Source: Kitasatospora cheerisanensis KCTC 2395
GTDB lineage: Bacteria; Actinomycetota; Actinomycetes; Streptomycetales; Streptomycetaceae
Assembly (NCBI RefSeq): GCF_000696185.1
Contig: NZ_KK853997.1
Span: 5,285,084 to 5,349,083 of the forward strand
Reading direction: 5' to 3'
DNA length: 64,000 nucleotides
The translations under genes and the position numbers were made by a program. Below are positions 9,955 to 18,584 of the stretch, piece after piece (position 1 is the first letter of the stretch; every line of letters begins with the position of its first letter). A model generated the notes under the pieces. The model searched no databases. It saw only the letters and a list, made by a program, of their open reading frames with translations, and was not told the DNA's origin.

Positions 9955-11724
9955 ATGAAGCGAAACAGGACGCTCGCGGTCGCCGCCCTCGCGGCCACCC
10001 TCGCGCTCACCGCCACCGCCTGCGGCGGCAGCAAGAGCGGCTCCAGCGGCGAAGGCGGTACCAAGGGCAGCGCGGCCGGCTTCAACGCGGCCGTCGACAA
10101 GGTGGTGAACCCGTCCGACAAGAAGGGCGGCACCCTCAACCTGTGGACCACCACCGACGTGGACTCGCTCGACCCCGGTCGCGCCTACTACGCCTCGGTG
10201 TGGAACTTCGAGCGCTTCTACACCCGCACCCTGCTGGCCTTCGACGGCAAGCCGGGCAAGGACGGCCTGAACCTGGTCCCCGACCTGGCCGCCGCCAAGC
10301 CGGAGATCTCCGCGGACGGCAAGACCTACACCTTCAAGCTGAAGCCGGGTCTGAAGTTCGAGGACGGCACGGTCATCACCTCGAAGGACATCAAGTACGG
10401 CATCGAGCGCGTCTTCGCGCAGGACGTCATCTCCGGCGGCCCGACCTACGTGGTCAACGAGCTCGACCAGGGCCAGAACTACAAGGGCCCGTACACCGAC
10501 ACCGACCCGAACAAGCTCGGCCTGAAGTCCGTCCAGACCCCGGACGACACCACCATCATCTTCACCCTGGCCAAGCCCAACTCGGACTTCCCGTACCTGC
10601 TGGCCATGGGCTCCGCCGCCCCGGTCCCGCAGAAGCTGGACACCGGCGCCCACTACGCCGACAAGCCGGTCTCCTCCGGCCCGTACAAGTTCAAGTCGGC
10701 CGAGCCGGGCAAGGGCTACGAGCTGGTCCGCAACGAGAACTGGGACCCGGCCTCCGACCCGTTCCGCAAGGCGCTGCCGGACGTCGTCAAGCTGACCGTC
10801 ACCACCAACGCCGACGACATGGACGCCCGCCTGCTGGCGAACACCGCCGACCTCGACTGGGGCCAGACCGGTCTGTCGCAGGCCGCCCAGGTCAAGGTCC
10901 TGCAGGACCAGGCCCTCAAGGCCAACACCGACGACCCGTACAACGGCTTCATCCGCTACGTCGTGATGGCCCCGACGGTCGCCCCGTTCGAGAACGACCA
11001 CTGCCGCAAGGCCGTCCTGTACGCGGCGGACACCACCGCCCTGCAGACCGCCCGCGGCGGCTCGGTGGCCGGCTCGCTCTACGGCTCGATGCTGCCCCCG
11101 AACATCCTCGGCTCGGACGACTACGACCCGTGGCAGCTGACCAAGGGCAAGCCGAACATCGAGAAGGCCAAGGAAGAGCTGAAGGCCTGCGGCAAGCCGG
11201 ACGGCTTCAAGACCACCATCGCGGTCCGCGGCAACAAGCCGAAGGAGGTCAACTCCGCGGTGGCGCTGCAGACCGCCCTCAAGGCCGTCAACATCGACGT
11301 CACCGTCGACCAGTACGACGGCAAGCTGAACGCCTCGGTGATCGGCGCGCCCGACTCGGTCAAGAGCAAGGGCTACGGCCTGATCGTCATGGGCTGGGGC
11401 GCCGACTACCCGACCGGCTCCGGCTACCTGCAGCCGCTGGTCGACGGCCGCTTCATCACCACCAACGGCAACAACAACTACGCCGAGATCAACGACCCGG
11501 AGATCAACGGCTGGTTCGACCAGGCCGCGCAGTCGACCGACCCGGCCAAGGCCGCCGAGCTGTACAAGAAGATCAACCACAAGGTCGCCGACGGCGCCTA
11601 CTACCTGCCGATCGTCGCCGACAAGGCCCTGAACTGGCGCAACCCGCGCCTGACCAACGTCTACATCTCCGACGCCTTCGGCGAGGTGGACTTCCAGGCG
11701 CTCGGCGTCTCCGACGGCAAGTGA
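9955..11724 (+). CDS. Oligopeptide-binding lipoprotein of ABC transporter
   Basis: 589 residues of the SBP_bac_5 family. The N-terminus has positive residues (MKRNR), a hydrophobic stretch and a lipobox ending LTATAC, with the lipidated Cys at about residue 22, so the mature protein is anchored outside the membrane. A Gly/Ser-rich linker follows. Typical folds of the family are seen in GGTLNLWTTTDVDSLDPGR, YTFKLKPGLKFEDGT and DIKYGIERVF. GGAGG stands 11 bases before the ATG. It captures peptides for the two permeases on either side. Ligand specificity cannot be read from sequence. Confidence 0.95.
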   Translation: MKRNRTLAVAALAATLALTATACGGSKSGSSGEGGTKGSAAGFNAAVDKVVNPSDKKGGTLNLWTTTDVDSLDPGRAYYASVWNFERFYTRTLLAFDGKPGKDGLNLVPDLAAAKPEISADGKTYTFKLKPGLKFEDGTVITSKDIKYGIERVFAQDVISGGPTYVVNELDQGQNYKGPYTDTDPNKLGLKSVQTPDDTTIIFTLAKPNSDFPYLLAMGSAAPVPQKLDTGAHYADKPVSSGPYKFKSAEPGKGYELVRNENWDPASDPFRKALPDVVKLTVTTNADDMDARLLANTADLDWGQTGLSQAAQVKVLQDQALKANTDDPYNGFIRYVVMAPTVAPFENDHCRKAVLYAADTTALQTARGGSVAGSLYGSMLPPNILGSDDYDPWQLTKGKPNIEKAKEELKACGKPDGFKTTIAVRGNKPKEVNSAVALQTALKAVNIDVTVDQYDGKLNASVIGAPDSVKSKGYGLIVMGWGADYPTGSGYLQPLVDGRFITTNGNNNYAEINDPEINGWFDQAAQSTDPAKAAELYKKINHKVADGAYYLPIVADKALNWRNPRLTNVYISDAFGEVDFQALGVSDGK

Positions 11725-11826
11725 CCTGACCTTCCCCCTTAGTTCGCACCGCTAGTCCGAAGGGCAGGTGAAGGCCCTGCCCGGGCCGGCCGGGACAAGC
11801 CCCCACCGGGGAACCCCGGCCGGCCC

Positions 11827-12843
11827 GTGGCAGGGCCGACCGCAGTGCTCGTGTATCTCTTCAGGCGACTGATCAACGTCGTCCTCATGCTGCTGGTGGT
11901 CGCCGCGGTGACCTTCGGCATCTTCTTCATGGTGCCCAAGCTCACCGGAACCGACCCCGCGCTGCTCTACGTGGGCAAGATCGCAGACCACGCGGCCGTC
12001 GAGGGTATCCGCCACAAGATGGGCCTCGACAAGTCGATCGTCGAACAGTTCTGGCTCTTCCTGAAGGGCGTGTTCGTCGGCCGGGACTTCAACGCCGGCG
12101 TCGACGTGACCCACTGCTACGCCCCCTGCCTGGGCTACTCGTTCAAGACCGAGCAGGAGGTGTTCCCGCTCCTGCTCAGCCGGGTCGGCGTCGACATCTC
12201 GCTGGCCGTCGGCGCCTCGGTGCTGTGGCTGCTGCTCGGCACCGCCACCGGCATCGTCTCGGCGCTGCGCCGCGGCACCGCGCTGGACCGCATCAGCATG
12301 ACCGTCGCGCTGGCCGGCGTCTCGCTGCCGATGTACTTCACCGGCCTGGTCGCGCTCGCGGTCTTCGTCCACCAGCTCGGCTGGTTCCCGAACACCTACA
12401 CGGAGTTCGCGGACGACCCGGTGTCCTGGTTCCAGGGGCTGGTCCTGCCCTGGATCACGCTGGCCTTCCTGTTCGCCGCGACCTACGCCCGACTCAGCAG
12501 GGCCACCCTGCTCGACGTGCTCGGCGAGGACTACATCCGCACCGCGCGGGCCAAGGGCCTCAAGGAACCCGTCGTCATCGGCAAGCACGCCATGCGCTCC
12601 ACGCTGACCCCGATCCTGACCGTCTTCGGCATGGACCTCGGCGGCCTGCTCGGCGGCGCGGTGCTCACCGAGAAGACCTTCAACCTGCGCGGCCTCGGCT
12701 ACGAGGCGGTCCAGTCGATCTCCTCCAGCGACCTGCCCGTGATCATGGGCGTGACCATGTTCGCCGCGTTCTTCATCATCATGGCCAGCCTCGTGGTTGA
12801 CCTGCTGTACGCCGTCGTCGATCCCAAGGTGAAGCTGGCATGA
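11827..12843 (+). CDS. Oligopeptide ABC transporter permease (DppB/OppB type)
   Basis: 338 residues with about six TM helices. The N-terminal VYLFRRLINVVLMLLVVAA is the conserved first helix of OppB proteins. The EAA loop is in EDYIRTARAKGLKEPVVIGK (about residues 236-255). The extracytoplasmic loop after TM1 contains two cysteines close together (HCYAPCLGY), which could form a disulfide. The start is uncertain: GTG at 11827, 11845 or 11851 all fit, and none has a strong ribosome site. The stop overlaps the ATG of the next ATPase gene (ATGA), so translation is coupled. Confidence 0.92.
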   Translation: MAGPTAVLVYLFRRLINVVLMLLVVAAVTFGIFFMVPKLTGTDPALLYVGKIADHAAVEGIRHKMGLDKSIVEQFWLFLKGVFVGRDFNAGVDVTHCYAPCLGYSFKTEQEVFPLLLSRVGVDISLAVGASVLWLLLGTATGIVSALRRGTALDRISMTVALAGVSLPMYFTGLVALAVFVHQLGWFPNTYTEFADDPVSWFQGLVLPWITLAFLFAATYARLSRATLLDVLGEDYIRTARAKGLKEPVVIGKHAMRSTLTPILTVFGMDLGGLLGGAVLTEKTFNLRGLGYEAVQSISSSDLPVIMGVTMFAAFFIIMASLVVDLLYAVVDPKVKLA

Positions 12844-13886
12844 GCAACGACGACAAGCCCTTCCTGTCCGTCCGCGACCTCAAGGTGCACTTCCCGACCG
12901 ACGACGGACTGGTCAAGTCCGTCAACGGCCTGAGCTTCGACCTGGAGCGCGGGAAGACCCTCGGCATCGTCGGCGAGTCCGGCTCCGGAAAGTCCGTCAC
13001 CTCGCTGTCGATCATGGGCCTGCACCGCACCGGCACCAAGCGCGGCGCCCCGCAGATCTCCGGCGAGATCTGGCTGGACGGCGAGGAGCTGGTGGCGGCC
13101 GGCCCGAACCGGGTGCGCCAGCTCCGCGGCCAGAAGATGGCGATGATCTTCCAGGACCCGCTGACCGCGATGCACCCGTACTACACGGTCGGCGCCCAGA
13201 TCATCGAGGGCTACCGGGCCCACCACCCCGGCGCCTCCAAGAAGGAGGCCCGCACCCGGGCCATCGAGATGCTCGACCGGGTCGGCATCCCGCAGCCCGA
13301 CAAGCGGGTCGACAGCTACCCGCACGAGTTCTCCGGCGGCATGCGCCAGCGCGCCATGATCGCCATGGCCCTGGTGAACGACCCCTCGCTGCTGATCGCC
13401 GACGAGCCGACCACCGCCCTGGACGTCACCGTCCAGGCGCAGATCCTGGACCTGATCCGGGACCTGCAGAAGGAGTTCGGCTCCGCGGTCATCATCATCA
13501 CGCACGACCTGGGCGTGGTCGCCGAGATCGCCGACGACATCCTGGTCATGTATGGCGGCAAGCCCGTCGAGCGCGGCCCCGCCGAGACCATCTTCGACTC
13601 GCCCGAGCACCCCTACACCTGGGGCCTGCTCGGCTCGATGCCCCGCCTCGACCGGGAGCTCCAGGACCGGCTGATCCCGGTCAAGGGCACCCCGCCGAGC
13701 CTGATCAACGTGCCGTCCGGCTGCGCGTTCCACCCGCGTTGCCCGTACGCCGAGCTCACCGGCGGCCGCTCCACCAGCGAGGTGCCCGTGCTCGCCGAGG
13801 CCGCGCCCCGGCACCACGCCGCCTGCCACCTGCCGATCGCCGAACGCCACCGGATCTTCACCGAAGAGATCGCGCCCCGGCTGTGA
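12840..13886 (+). CDS. Oligopeptide ABC transporter ATP-binding protein (DppD type)
   Basis: 348 residues. Walker A is GESGSGKS (about residues 43-50), the signature is SGGMRQR, Walker B is LLIADEP, and the H-loop is in IIITHDLG. A C-terminal oligopeptide/dipeptide transporter extension with CAFHPRCPYA carries cysteines that in some family members bind an Fe-S cluster. It overlaps the upstream permease stop by four bases and forms a heterodimeric ATPase with the next gene product. Confidence 0.95.
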   Translation: MSNDDKPFLSVRDLKVHFPTDDGLVKSVNGLSFDLERGKTLGIVGESGSGKSVTSLSIMGLHRTGTKRGAPQISGEIWLDGEELVAAGPNRVRQLRGQKMAMIFQDPLTAMHPYYTVGAQIIEGYRAHHPGASKKEARTRAIEMLDRVGIPQPDKRVDSYPHEFSGGMRQRAMIAMALVNDPSLLIADEPTTALDVTVQAQILDLIRDLQKEFGSAVIIITHDLGVVAEIADDILVMYGGKPVERGPAETIFDSPEHPYTWGLLGSMPRLDRELQDRLIPVKGTPPSLINVPSGCAFHPRCPYAELTGGRSTSEVPVLAEAAPRHHAACHLPIAERHRIFTEEIAPRL

Positions 13887-13914
13887 GCACGTACCACCCA
13901 CTTGGAGACAACCG

Positions 13915-14964
13915 ATGACGGACAGCCAGACGGCGGCCCCGCAGGCCGCGAAGGTGCCCGCCCAGGCACCCGGCCCGGACCGTGAACCCCTGCTGCGGGT
14001 CACCGGACTGACCCGGCACTTCCCGGTCACCAAGGGCCTGCTGAAGCGTCAGGTCGGCGCGGTGCGGGCCGTCGACGGCATCGACTTCGAGGTCATGGCC
14101 GGCGAGACGCTCGGCGTGGTCGGCGAGTCCGGCTGCGGCAAGTCCACGATGGGACGCCTGGTCACCCGGCTCGACGAACCCACCGGCGGGAAGATCGAGT
14201 TCGAGGGCGCCGACATCACCCACCTGGGCGTCGCGGCGATGCGGCCGTTCCGCCGCGACATCCAGATGATCTTCCAGGACCCGTACTCCTCGCTGAACCC
14301 GCGGCACACCATCGGCACCATCGTCGGCGCGCCGTTCCGGCTCCAGAACGTCGAGACCGAGCACGGCGTCAAGCGGGCCGTCCAGGACCTGCTGGAGCTC
14401 TGCGGCCTCAGCCCCGAGCACTACAACCGCTACCCGCACGAGTTCTCCGGCGGCCAGCGCCAGCGCATCGGCATCGCCCGCGCGCTCGCCCTGCGCCCGA
14501 AGATGATCGTCGCCGACGAGCCGGTCTCGGCCCTGGACGTCTCCATCCAGGCCCAGGTGGTCAACCTGCTGGACGACCTCCAGAAGGAACTCGGCCTGAC
14601 CTACCTGATCATCGCGCACGACCTCTCGGTGGTCCGGCACGTCTCCGACCGGGTCGCGGTGATGTACCTCGGCAAGGTGGTGGAGATCGCCGACCGCGAC
14701 TCCCTCTACGCCCAGCCGATGCACCCGTACACCAACGCCCTGATGTCCGCGGTGCCGGTCCCCGACCCGCGGCGCAAGGAGCGCCGCGAGCGGATCCTGC
14801 TCACCGGCGACGTCCCCTCCCCGCTCAACCCGCCGTCCGGCTGCCGGTTCCGCACCCGCTGCTGGAAGGCGCAGGAGATCTGCGCGAGCCAGGAGCCGCC
14901 GCTCGCCACCGCGAAGGCGGGGCACCAGGTGGCGTGCCACTTCCCGGAGAACTCCGCCGAGTAG
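13915..14964 (+). CDS. Oligopeptide ABC transporter ATP-binding protein (DppF type)
   Basis: 349 residues. Walker A is GESGCGKS (about residues 69-76), the signature is SGGQRQR, Walker B is MIVADEP and the H-loop is in LIIAHDLS. The C-terminal CRFRTRCWKAQEIC cluster matches the family extension. It begins 28 bases after the partner ATPase, with GGAGA before the ATG, and is the last gene of the operon. A strong hairpin follows. Confidence 0.95.
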   Translation: MTDSQTAAPQAAKVPAQAPGPDREPLLRVTGLTRHFPVTKGLLKRQVGAVRAVDGIDFEVMAGETLGVVGESGCGKSTMGRLVTRLDEPTGGKIEFEGADITHLGVAAMRPFRRDIQMIFQDPYSSLNPRHTIGTIVGAPFRLQNVETEHGVKRAVQDLLELCGLSPEHYNRYPHEFSGGQRQRIGIARALALRPKMIVADEPVSALDVSIQAQVVNLLDDLQKELGLTYLIIAHDLSVVRHVSDRVAVMYLGKVVEIADRDSLYAQPMHPYTNALMSAVPVPDPRRKERRERILLTGDVPSPLNPPSGCRFRTRCWKAQEICASQEPPLATAKAGHQVACHFPENSAE

Positions 14965-14981
14965 AGCGCTTCGCACGACAG

Positions 14982-15019
14982 GTCCGTCCCGGGAGGGGGT
15001 TGCCCTCCCTGGGCGGACT
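14982..15019 (+). terminator. Hairpin terminating the oligopeptide transporter operon
   Basis: GTCCG and CCCGGGAGGG on the left pair with CCCTCCC and GGGCGGAC on the right around a short loop, 17 bases after the last stop codon. No U-tract follows, as is common in Streptomyces. Confidence 0.55.
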
Positions 15020-15079
15020 CCGTCGTTCCCGGGCGACCCCGGCCGCCCGCTGACAGTGGCGGGTGGCAGGGTGGCGGAC

Positions 15080-15994
15080 ATGCTCGATATCGCGGTGAAG
15101 GACCAGTCGGACGAGGTCAGGGTGCGGGTCTCCGAGGTCGAACTCGTCGACCTGGTACAGGACATGGGCGCGTGGGACGGCGCGTTCCTGGTGCTCCAGC
15201 GGGTGCCGGACCTGCCGGACGTGTACGTGCAGACCTGCCCGGTGGGCGGGGAGTGGACCGTCGAGCACCGGGCGGGCAGCCCGACCCGGCACTACGAGAC
15301 GCGGGTCGCGGACCTGGAGCGGGTGGCCGACCTGCTGATCCGCTGGTCGCGCCAGGAGGCGGACTGGGACGCCGGCGTGGAGTGGCAGCGGATGGACTTC
15401 GGTCCCGCACCGGAGCCCGCCCCGCTGGAACTGTCCGAGGAGGACGAGAAGAGCCTGGTCGAGGCGGTGCGCGGCCTGCTGCACCGCGGCTACGCGACCA
15501 GGAAGCAGGCGGCCGAACTCGCCGCCGACCACCTGAGGCGCGACGGCGCCGACCCGGTGACGGCGGCTCAGGCCGAGCAGCTGGCCGACCGGTTGTGGCT
15601 GGAGCGGGTCGCCGAGCAGCGGACCTGGACCGGCCGGACCGACCCCGAGCGGCTGGCCGGGGCGTTCACCGCCCTGGAGGCGCGCGGCATCACCGCCCGG
15701 GAGAACTTCACCTGCTGCCACAGCTGCGGCCAGGCGGAGATCGGCGCGGAGGCCGAGCCGGACAGCCGCGGCTTCGTCTACTTCCACTCGCAGAGCACCG
15801 ACCACGCCGTCGCCGGCCACGGCCTGTCGCTGTATTACGGCGGCTTCGACGGCTCGGAGGACACCACCGCGGCGATCGGCCGGGAGGTCGTCGCGGCCCT
15901 GGAGGAAAGCGGCCTGACGGTCCGTTGGAACGGCAGCCCCGCGCAGGCGATCGAGGTGACCGGGCTCGACTGGCGCCGCCGCCTCATCGGCTAG
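15080..15994 (+). CDS. DUF6891-like protein of unknown function
   Basis: 304 residues from the ATG at 15080 (a GTG at 15056 is an alternative). It is soluble and acidic with no signal or TM segment. The N-terminal third is a beta-rich segment (FLVLQRVPDLPDVYVQ). A helical middle holds LVEAVRGLLHRGYATRKQAA. The C-terminal half contains ENFTCCHSCGQAEIG, whose CCxxC cysteines could bind a metal, then GFVYFHSQSTDHAVAGHGL and YYGGFDGSED. I recall this C-terminal pattern from DUF6891 proteins but cannot check it. It follows the peptide transporter terminator and is probably a single-gene unit. Confidence 0.65.
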   Translation: MLDIAVKDQSDEVRVRVSEVELVDLVQDMGAWDGAFLVLQRVPDLPDVYVQTCPVGGEWTVEHRAGSPTRHYETRVADLERVADLLIRWSRQEADWDAGVEWQRMDFGPAPEPAPLELSEEDEKSLVEAVRGLLHRGYATRKQAAELAADHLRRDGADPVTAAQAEQLADRLWLERVAEQRTWTGRTDPERLAGAFTALEARGITARENFTCCHSCGQAEIGAEAEPDSRGFVYFHSQSTDHAVAGHGLSLYYGGFDGSEDTTAAIGREVVAALEESGLTVRWNGSPAQAIEVTGLDWRRRLIG

Positions 15995-16117
15995 CCCGAC
16001 TGCGGCACCGCCGTCCTTCGTCCGGCGCAGCCCGCGGCGTGAGCTGTTGCCCGGGCGGAGCGGGGTGCCTTGACTGGACCGGAATGTCCCGGCTCCCGCG
16101 CGAGGGGTAGGTCCAGC

Positions 16118-16897
16118 ATGCTGTCGGCCCGCAGTCTGTTCCAGGAGATCCACGACGACGACCGGGCGTTCCGGCTGTTCTGTTCGATCGCGGCCAAGGG
16201 GGAGGACCAGGGCGGCTGGGAGAACGGCCGGATCGCCCGGCTGGTGCCGGACCGGGTGCTGGCGCCGAAGGTGGCCCGGCACGGCGCGGACGAGGACAAG
16301 CACGGGCGGATCTTCAAGGCGCTGATGCACAAGCGCGGCCTGGAGCCGGCCGAGGTCCCCGACGAGACCGACTACACGATGATCCTGGAGCGGCAGGGCA
16401 TCGGCCTGGCGCACTCCCGGCTGCGCCGCGACGAGCCGCTGACCGAGCGGGACGTGATCACGTACCTGGCGCACAGCCGGGTGACCGAACAGCGGGCGTC
16501 CGAACAGATGCTGATGCTGAAGCGGATCTTCGGCGACCACCCGGAGCTCGGCCGGGCGGTGCGGATGATCTCCAACGACGAGGACAACCACCTGGCGTTC
16601 TGCCACGAGGAACTGCTCCGGCTCGCGTACCACGGGCACGGCCGGCTGATCCTGGACACCCTGCAGGCCACCGCCCGGGCGGAGATCCGCACCTACCGGG
16701 ACGTCAGCCTGGCGGTGATGGCGCACCTGGGGGAGCTGCTGCGCTGGCCGCGGGCGAAGTCGGCGGCGCTGGCGGCGGGCATCCACGCGGTGTACGGGTA
16801 CGAACGGGCGGGCGGCTGGCGGCGGATGACGACGCTGCGGATGCCGGCCAAGCTGAACGCGCTGGGCGGGCCCGCGCCGCACGAGTCCTTCGTCTGA
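16118..16897 (+). CDS. Ferritin-like diiron-type protein
   Basis: 259 residues from the ATG at 16118, which has GAGGGG upstream; the frame is open from 16070. It is mostly helical, with two ExxH motifs, EDKH (about residue 59) and EDNH (about residue 156), plus further conserved Glu/Asp such as EIHDDDRAF and TEQRASEQ. These are the ligands expected of a four-helix ferritin-like diiron site. Such proteins range from oxygenases to metal storage, and the substrate is unknown. An Ala-rich segment after residue 200 and a basic C-terminus follow. Flanked by unrelated single genes. Confidence 0.65.
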   Translation: MLSARSLFQEIHDDDRAFRLFCSIAAKGEDQGGWENGRIARLVPDRVLAPKVARHGADEDKHGRIFKALMHKRGLEPAEVPDETDYTMILERQGIGLAHSRLRRDEPLTERDVITYLAHSRVTEQRASEQMLMLKRIFGDHPELGRAVRMISNDEDNHLAFCHEELLRLAYHGHGRLILDTLQATARAEIRTYRDVSLAVMAHLGELLRWPRAKSAALAAGIHAVYGYERAGGWRRMTTLRMPAKLNALGGPAPHESFV

Positions 16898-16927
16898 CCG
16901 CCCGGCGACCGGCGCCGGTCGGCCGAC

Positions 16928-17602
16928 GTGGACACTGACCAGGTGACATCCGAGATCTTCCCGCACGACGTCCAGCAGGTCCTCGACCTGGTGGGCATCT
17001 TCGTCTTCGCCCTGTCCGGCGGTCTGATGGCCGTCCGCAAGAACATGGACATCTTCGGCATCTGCGTCCTGGCCGAGGCCACCGCCCTGGGCGGCGGCGT
17101 GCTGCGCGACCTGGTGATCGGCGCGCTGCCGGTGGCGGCGTTCACCAACTCCGGGTACTTCCCGACCCCGCTGGTGGCCGGCGTGGTGGTGTTCTTCCTG
17201 CACCCGCAGGTGGAGCGGATCAACCGGGCGGTGATGGTGCTGGACGCGGCGGGCCTCGGACTGTTCGCCGTCACCGGCACCATCAAGGCGCACGACTACG
17301 GGCTCGGCGCGGTCGCCTCGGTGTCCTGCGGCATGCTGACCGCGGCGGGCGGCGGCGTGGTGCGCGACGTGCTGGCGATGGAGCCGCCGTCGCTGCTGCG
17401 CTGGGACCGGGAGATCTACGCGGTGCCGGCGCTGGTCGGCGCGGCGATCACGGCGATCCTGATCGGCATCGGGCAGCTCACCCCGGTGAACGCCGCACTG
17501 GCCGCGATCGCCGCGTTCACCATGCGGATGCTGGCCCTGCGGTACGGCTGGCGCGCCCCGCGGGCCTGGCACCGCAACGGTTCGCGCGCCGGCGAGGAGT
17601 GA
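16928..17602 (+). CDS. TRIC-type cation channel family protein (UPF0126/YicG)
   Basis: 224 residues with about seven TM helices in two repeats. The first repeat has GIFVFALSGGLMAVRKNMD and EATALGGGVLRDLVIG, and the second has GLFAVTGTIKAHDYG and AAGGGVVRDVLA. The repeated GGGxxRDxx motif and the glycine-rich kinked helices are hallmarks of prokaryotic TRIC trimeric cation channels. It acts in the cytoplasmic membrane, probably in potassium movement. The start is GTG 16928 or GTG 16943. Confidence 0.88.
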   Translation: MDTDQVTSEIFPHDVQQVLDLVGIFVFALSGGLMAVRKNMDIFGICVLAEATALGGGVLRDLVIGALPVAAFTNSGYFPTPLVAGVVVFFLHPQVERINRAVMVLDAAGLGLFAVTGTIKAHDYGLGAVASVSCGMLTAAGGGVVRDVLAMEPPSLLRWDREIYAVPALVGAAITAILIGIGQLTPVNAALAAIAAFTMRMLALRYGWRAPRAWHRNGSRAGEE

Positions 17603-17626
17603 CGGCAGCCCCCCTGCCGCCGGCGT

Positions 17627-18481
17627 TCAGGCGCGGCCGGCCCGCACCGCGTGCTTGGCGCCGCACCGGTTCTCGCACCAGCGGGGCGTGGGGGAGCCGC
17701 CGTACGCCAGCGAGATCGCCTCGACCGTGCAGAGCAGTTCCGGCAGCAGCTTGCTGAGTTCGACGACCGAGGCGACCCGGACCGGCGCGGAGATCGAGCA
17801 GGCGGCGATCGCGGTGCCCTCGGTGCCGGCGATCGGGGCGGCGATGCAGTTCACCGACTCGTGGTACTCGGCCTGGTCGACCGCCCAGCCGCGCTGCCGC
17901 ACGTCGGCCAGCTCGGTCCGGAGCTCCTCCGGGTCGCGGATCGACTGCGGGGTGCGGGCCGGGAGTTCGGCCTCGGCGAGGAACGCGGAGGCCGGGAGTT
18001 CGGCCTCGGCGAGGAACGCGGCGAGCCGGTCCGCGGGCAGGTCGGCGAGCAGCACCTTGCCGGCCGCGGTGGCCGCGGCGGGGGCGCGGCGGCCGATCCG
18101 GCTCTCCTCGCCGAGCCAGCTGCGGCCGTGCTCCGGGTAGCGGGCCTCCACCTTGTCCAGGTAGAGCACCTCGTCGCCCTCCAGCACCGACAGGTGGACG
18201 GTGTGCCCGTAGCGCTCGTTCAGCACCGCCAGGTACGGGGCGGCGACCTGGCGGATGTCGATGCCCTCCAGGGCCTGGTGGGCGAGCGAGAACAGCCGGC
18301 CGCCGAGCCGGTAGCGCTGGTCGGACTGGCGGGTGACGAAGCCGTGCTCCTGGAGGGTGCGCAGCAGGCGCAGCGCGGTCGACTTGTGGACCCCGATCCG
18401 GGACGCGGCCTGTTCCAGCGAGGCCGGGCCCTCGCCGAGCGAGGCCAGGATGGTCAGCGCGCGGTCGACCGTCTGGGACAC
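17627..18481 (-). CDS. IclR-family transcriptional regulator
   Basis: 284 residues. The N-terminal winged helix-turn-helix includes SRIGVHKSTALRLLRTLQEH (about residues 27-46) and YRLGGRLFSLA. The C-terminal effector domain includes EVLYLDKVEARYP and CIAAPIAGTEGTAIAACSIS. The domain carries an in-frame 33-bp tandem duplication that repeats AFLAEAELPA (17958-18023). The C-terminal tail has WCENRCGAKHAVR, a Cys-Cys-His cluster that resembles a shortened CGNR zinc finger. It is divergently placed from the cysteine desulfurase gene with a 103-base gap, so it may control itself and that gene (inference). Confidence 0.9.
   Translation of the reverse strand: MSQTVDRALTILASLGEGPASLEQAASRIGVHKSTALRLLRTLQEHGFVTRQSDQRYRLGGRLFSLAHQALEGIDIRQVAAPYLAVLNERYGHTVHLSVLEGDEVLYLDKVEARYPEHGRSWLGEESRIGRRAPAAATAAGKVLLADLPADRLAAFLAEAELPASAFLAEAELPARTPQSIRDPEELRTELADVRQRGWAVDQAEYHESVNCIAAPIAGTEGTAIAACSISAPVRVASVVELSKLLPELLCTVEAISLAYGGSPTPRWCENRCGAKHAVRAGRA
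17958..18023 (-). repeat. 33-bp in-frame tandem duplication inside the IclR gene
   Basis: Two adjacent 33-bp units (17958-17990 and 17991-18023) differ at a single position near the end of the unit (GAG against GCG). They encode AFLAEAELPA twice in the effector domain. The near-identity points to recent slippage or unequal exchange. Confidence 0.9.
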
Positions 18482-18584
18482 GGCCCTCCCCCTCTCACAG
18501 CGGCGTGGCCGGAAGGCTAACGGCGCGTTGCAGAGGGTGCAATGGCCAAATCGTGACCCGTGGGACGCCTACACTGGTCCCGCT

